From Bacillota bacterium (GTDB lineage Bacteria; Bacillota; Clostridia; Christensenellales; CAG-138), in NCBI GenBank assembly GCA_023435855.1, contig JAEZLG010000180.1, positions 1 to 16,935 of the forward strand: 16,935 bases of DNA, read 5' to 3'. The translations under genes and the position numbers were made by a program. The notes beneath the pieces were generated by a model. That model was not told the origin of the DNA and ran no database searches. It saw only the letters and a program-made list of their open reading frames with translations. Below are positions 14,392 to 16,935 of the stretch, piece by piece; positions within the stretch are counted from its first letter, which is position 1, and each line of letters begins with the position of its first letter.

Positions 14392-14437
14392 CGAGAACGT
14401 TTATCAAGTTTTTAACATAGCGTCGGAGGGATGAATT

Positions 14438-15997
14438 TTGAACAGTGTTTCCGACTGCGCGGTGGAAATGAAACATATATCCGTGCAATTCCCCGGTGTG
14501 CTCGCCAACGACGATGTGACACTTAACGTCAGGCGCGGTGAGGTATTGGCGCTTGTAGGCGAAAACGGCGCCGGCAAAAGTACGCTCATGAACGTTTTGT
14601 ACGGCATACTTTCTCCAACCGATGGTGAGGTACTTATAAAAGGTACGCGCGTGAAGCGATTTACGCCCAAGGAAGCCATATCGCGCGGCGTGGGCATGGT
14701 GCACCAGCATTTCATGCTTGTGCCGTCGTTTACAGTTTCACAAAACATTGTATTATCGAAAGAACCAAAGAAAGCCAAACTTTTTTACGATAAAAACAAA
14801 GCCCTAAGTTGCGTACAAAAACTCATGAAGGAATACGGGCTCTATGTGGACCCCGAGGCGCGCGTGGAGGATTTGAGCGTAGGTCTGCAGCAGCGCGTGG
14901 AAATTTTAAAGACACTCTATAGGGGTGCGGATATTTTGATTCTTGACGAACCTACCGCTGTTTTGACCCCGCAGGAGACAGAGGAGCTGTTTACGGTAAT
15001 TCGCCGCGTGGTACATGAAAAGGCGATGACCGTAATTATCATCACCCATAAGCTTTACGAGGTCATGGCTGTGTCAGACCGTGTAGGCGTTATGCGACAG
15101 GGAAAGCTCGTAGGTTTCACGGAAACAAAAAATGTTACGGAACGAAGCCTCGCTTCGCTCATGGTGGGGCGCGAGGTACTCCATACGGCGCTTGATAAAA
15201 CACGTCAGGCGGGTGAGATTGCGCTTGAGGTAAAGGATTTGTCCGTTTTGGACGACCGTGGATTAACTGCGGTCCGCGGTGTGAGCCTGTCTGTTCGCGA
15301 AGGCGAAATCGTGGGTATTGCGGCTGTGGAGGGCAACGGGCAAAGCGAGCTTATCGAGGCGATCACCGGGCTTAAAAAACCCACCGGCGGGGAAATACTG
15401 CTTCGCGGTACAGATGTCACGGGCCTTGACCCGGGGTTGATACGCCGCATGGGGCTTTCGCATATCCCTGAGGACAGGCTTAAAACGGGTGTAGATAAAG
15501 AAGCAGACGTTGCGGAGAACCTCCTTGTCGGCAAGCACAGAAAAAAGGAGTTTGCCGCTTTTCATGAGCATTTGAAACGTTCGAGTATAGCGCGGTACGC
15601 GGAGGATGTGTATAAAAAATTCGATATTCGCGCAGCGGGCATTAACACCGGTGTGGGCTCTCTTTCAGGCGGCAACATTCAAAAGCTCGTAGCTGCGCGG
15701 GAGTTTTCGTTTGAAATGCCTGTGAATATCATCTCGCAGCCCACGCGAGGCGTCGATATCGGTGCTATGGAGTTTCTTCATGCACTTATCGCTAAAAAAC
15801 GCGATGAGGGTGCGGCGATATTACTTGTAAGCGCCGATCTTGACGAGGTGTTTCGCTTGAGCGACCGTATTTTGACACTCTTTGAGGGGAAAATAACGGG
15901 CGAATTTACGGCAGGGCATTTTGACAAGTCAGAAATCGGCTACTGTATGACGGCGGGCGGAAGGGAGGATGCGCATGACGAAGAAGAGAATCGATAA
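14438..15997 (+). CDS. Double-domain ABC ATPase of a nucleoside/sugar importer
   Basis: A 519-residue protein with two fused ABC domains, as in NupA/NupO and RbsA-like ATPases of BMP-linked importers. Domain 1 is the active one: Walker A GENGAGKS (41-48), Q-loop VHQHFMLVPSF, signature LSVGLQQR, Walker B ILILDEPTAVLTP, switch H in IITHK. In domain 2 the Walker A is degenerate (E298-G-N-G-Q-S303, Lys replaced by Gln), the signature LSGGNIQK (409-416) is good, and Walker B reads IISQPTRGVD, all normal for this family. The start is TTG at 14438, eight bases after GGAGG (14425-14429). The ATG at 14431 is out of frame and a later in-frame ATG at codon 11 has no ribosome site. The 3' end overlaps the permease gene by 23 bases. 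Confidence 0.93.
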   Translation: MNSVSDCAVEMKHISVQFPGVLANDDVTLNVRRGEVLALVGENGAGKSTLMNVLYGILSPTDGEVLIKGTRVKRFTPKEAISRGVGMVHQHFMLVPSFTVSQNIVLSKEPKKAKLFYDKNKALSCVQKLMKEYGLYVDPEARVEDLSVGLQQRVEILKTLYRGADILILDEPTAVLTPQETEELFTVIRRVVHEKAMTVIIITHKLYEVMAVSDRVGVMRQGKLVGFTETKNVTERSLASLMVGREVLHTALDKTRQAGEIALEVKDLSVLDDRGLTAVRGVSLSVREGEIVGIAAVEGNGQSELIEAITGLKKPTGGEILLRGTDVTGLDPGLIRRMGLSHIPEDRLKTGVDKEADVAENLLVGKHRKKEFAAFHEHLKRSSIARYAEDVYKKFDIRAAGINTGVGSLSGGNIQKLVAAREFSFEMPVNIISQPTRGVDIGAMEFLHALIAKKRDEGAAILLVSADLDEVFRLSDRILTLFEGKITGEFTAGHFDKSEIGYCMTAGGREDAHDEEENR

Positions 15998-16935
15998 GGG
16001 CTATCTTCTGTCGCTGTTTTTGAGCGTGTTCGCAGCGCTTCTTCTTGGGGCGGCCATCATTTTGCTCACGGGGCACAATCCTCTTGAAGCCTATGCGGAG
16101 CTTATACGCGGCAGCTTCGGCTCATCGCGCGCCATTGGTAATACCTTAGCAAAAACCGTGACGCTCGCTATCACGGCTCTTGCCACAGCGGTTGGCGCAA
16201 GGGCAGGTATCTTTAACGTTGGTGGCGAAGGACAGCTTTTCTTAGGGGGCATGGCCGCTGCCATGACGGGGGTTTTAGTAAGTGGTATTCCGGCTGCACT
16301 CGCCATACCGATCGCGTTTTTAGTAGCTTGTGCAGCGGGCGGGCTGTACGCGCTCATTCCCGCGCTTTTAAAAGTAAAGCTAAAAGTCAACGAGGTTATC
16401 ACCACCGTTATGCTTAACTCCGTGGCGATTTATTTTTGTACATACCTCGCTAACGGGCCTCTAAAGACCTCGGAAAAGGGTATTGCGGCGGGTACGCCTG
16501 CCATTGAGGCGTCTTTTCGCTTTTTTAAGCTCATACCGCTTTCAGATCTGACATCAGGCGTCTTTTATGCTGCCGGCATAGCGCTTATCGTATGGTATGT
16601 AATGAGTCGTACTGCGACGGGTTACGAAATGAAGCTGACAGGTCAAAATCGACGCTTTGCATTTTTTTCGGGCCTTCCTGTAGACCGTATCACCATACTG
16701 GCCATGGTCGCCTCGGGCGCTATGTGCGGTGCGGTGGGGATGTTTGAGGTATACGGCATCCACGGCAGGTTTATGGAGAGTATTTCCAAGGATTTCTACT
16801 TTGACGGAATGTTGGTCGCGATGATCATGCGCTATGAGCCTGTCGGCATCCTACTTATGAGCGTATTTTTTGCCGCGCTCAAAATCGGCGGCAGCGCTAT
16901 GGAACTGAACACCGGCATTTCAAGCGAGCTTATTC
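15975..16935 (+). CDS. ABC permease of a nucleoside/sugar importer (partial, 3' end off window)
   Basis: About 320 residues are visible with no stop before the window ends. It is a BPD_transp_2 membrane protein of the YufP/NupP type. MTKKRIDKGYLLSLFLSVFAALLLGAAIILL gives a positive-inside start and TM1. ARAGIFNVGGEGQLFLGG (around residues 74-91) is the family signature, and KLKVNEVITTVMLNSVAIY the next landmark. The usual later segment appears as FDGMLVAMIMRYEPVGIL. Start: ATG at 15975 with GGGAGG (15963-15968), inside the end of the ATPase gene, so the two are translationally coupled. A second, shorter permease gene normally follows in this operon type and would lie beyond the window. Confidence 0.92.
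   Translation, partial: MTKKRIDKGYLLSLFLSVFAALLLGAAIILLTGHNPLEAYAELIRGSFGSSRAIGNTLAKTVTLAITALATAVGARAGIFNVGGEGQLFLGGMAAAMTGVLVSGIPAALAIPIAFLVACAAGGLYALIPALLKVKLKVNEVITTVMLNSVAIYFCTYLANGPLKTSEKGIAAGTPAIEASFRFFKLIPLSDLTSGVFYAAGIALIVWYVMSRTATGYEMKLTGQNRRFAFFSGLPVDRITILAMVASGAMCGAVGMFEVYGIHGRFMESISKDFYFDGMLVAMIMRYEPVGILLMSVFFAALKIGGSAMELNTGISSELI

Noticed and set aside
14102..14710. 202-codon minus-strand open frame across the gap and the ATPase start
   Set aside because: It runs through hairpins and the conserved Walker A region, has no recognisable domain and no ribosome site.

Overview
The window looks like a chromosomal segment of a mid-GC, low-complexity-envelope Firmicute, most likely a Clostridia-type anaerobe. 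The grounds are strong AGGAGG-type ribosome binding sites on nearly every gene, SigA-like -35/-10 boxes, lipobox signal peptides on both binding proteins, and GTAG-GGGCGG palindromes with a RAYT transposase of the kind common in clostridial genomes. The genus cannot be read from the sequence. No rRNA, tRNA, CRISPR array or phage gene was seen.

Layout. 1-1880 (+): an ArsR/MarR-like winged-helix regulator followed one base later by an MFS efflux-type transporter, closed by a hairpin terminator. 1948-4710 (+): a promoter region and the disaggregase gene clpB, closed by a 14-bp-stem hairpin. 4758-5296 (+): a RAYT (Y1/HUH single-strand transposase) whose coding sequence carries two copies of a 26-bp REP-like palindrome in opposite orientation, with a related palindrome just after its stop. 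5300-6709 (-): a GPH-family sugar:cation symporter with its own promoter. 6845-12853 (-): an oligopeptide ABC importer operon in the order oppB-oppC-oppD-oppF-oppA, with an operator-like repeat over its promoter. 12944-16935 (+): a nucleoside-type importer divergent from opp, made of a BMP/PnrA lipoprotein, then a 398-bp gap with a terminator and REP-like structures, then a double-ABC ATPase and the start of a BPD_transp_2 permease that runs off the window.

The main finding is the opp substrate-binding lipoprotein (6901-8733). It is a circular permutation of the OppA fold. The segment that is normally the last ~70 residues of OppA proteins (YDALI... to ...FFQYA) sits directly behind the signal peptide and linker. 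The normal mature N-terminus (DATTLRMN...EPDRLDPA) follows it. The protein then stops exactly where the C-terminal segment should begin (...SGNNDCQFGR). Each block occurs once and the frame is open throughout. In OppA the N- and C-terminal segments both lie in lobe I, so such a permutein could fold.

Together the genes describe a scavenging cell: peptide import, nucleoside import, sugar symport, one regulated export pump and a heat-stress chaperone, with a REP/RAYT repeat system scattered between them.
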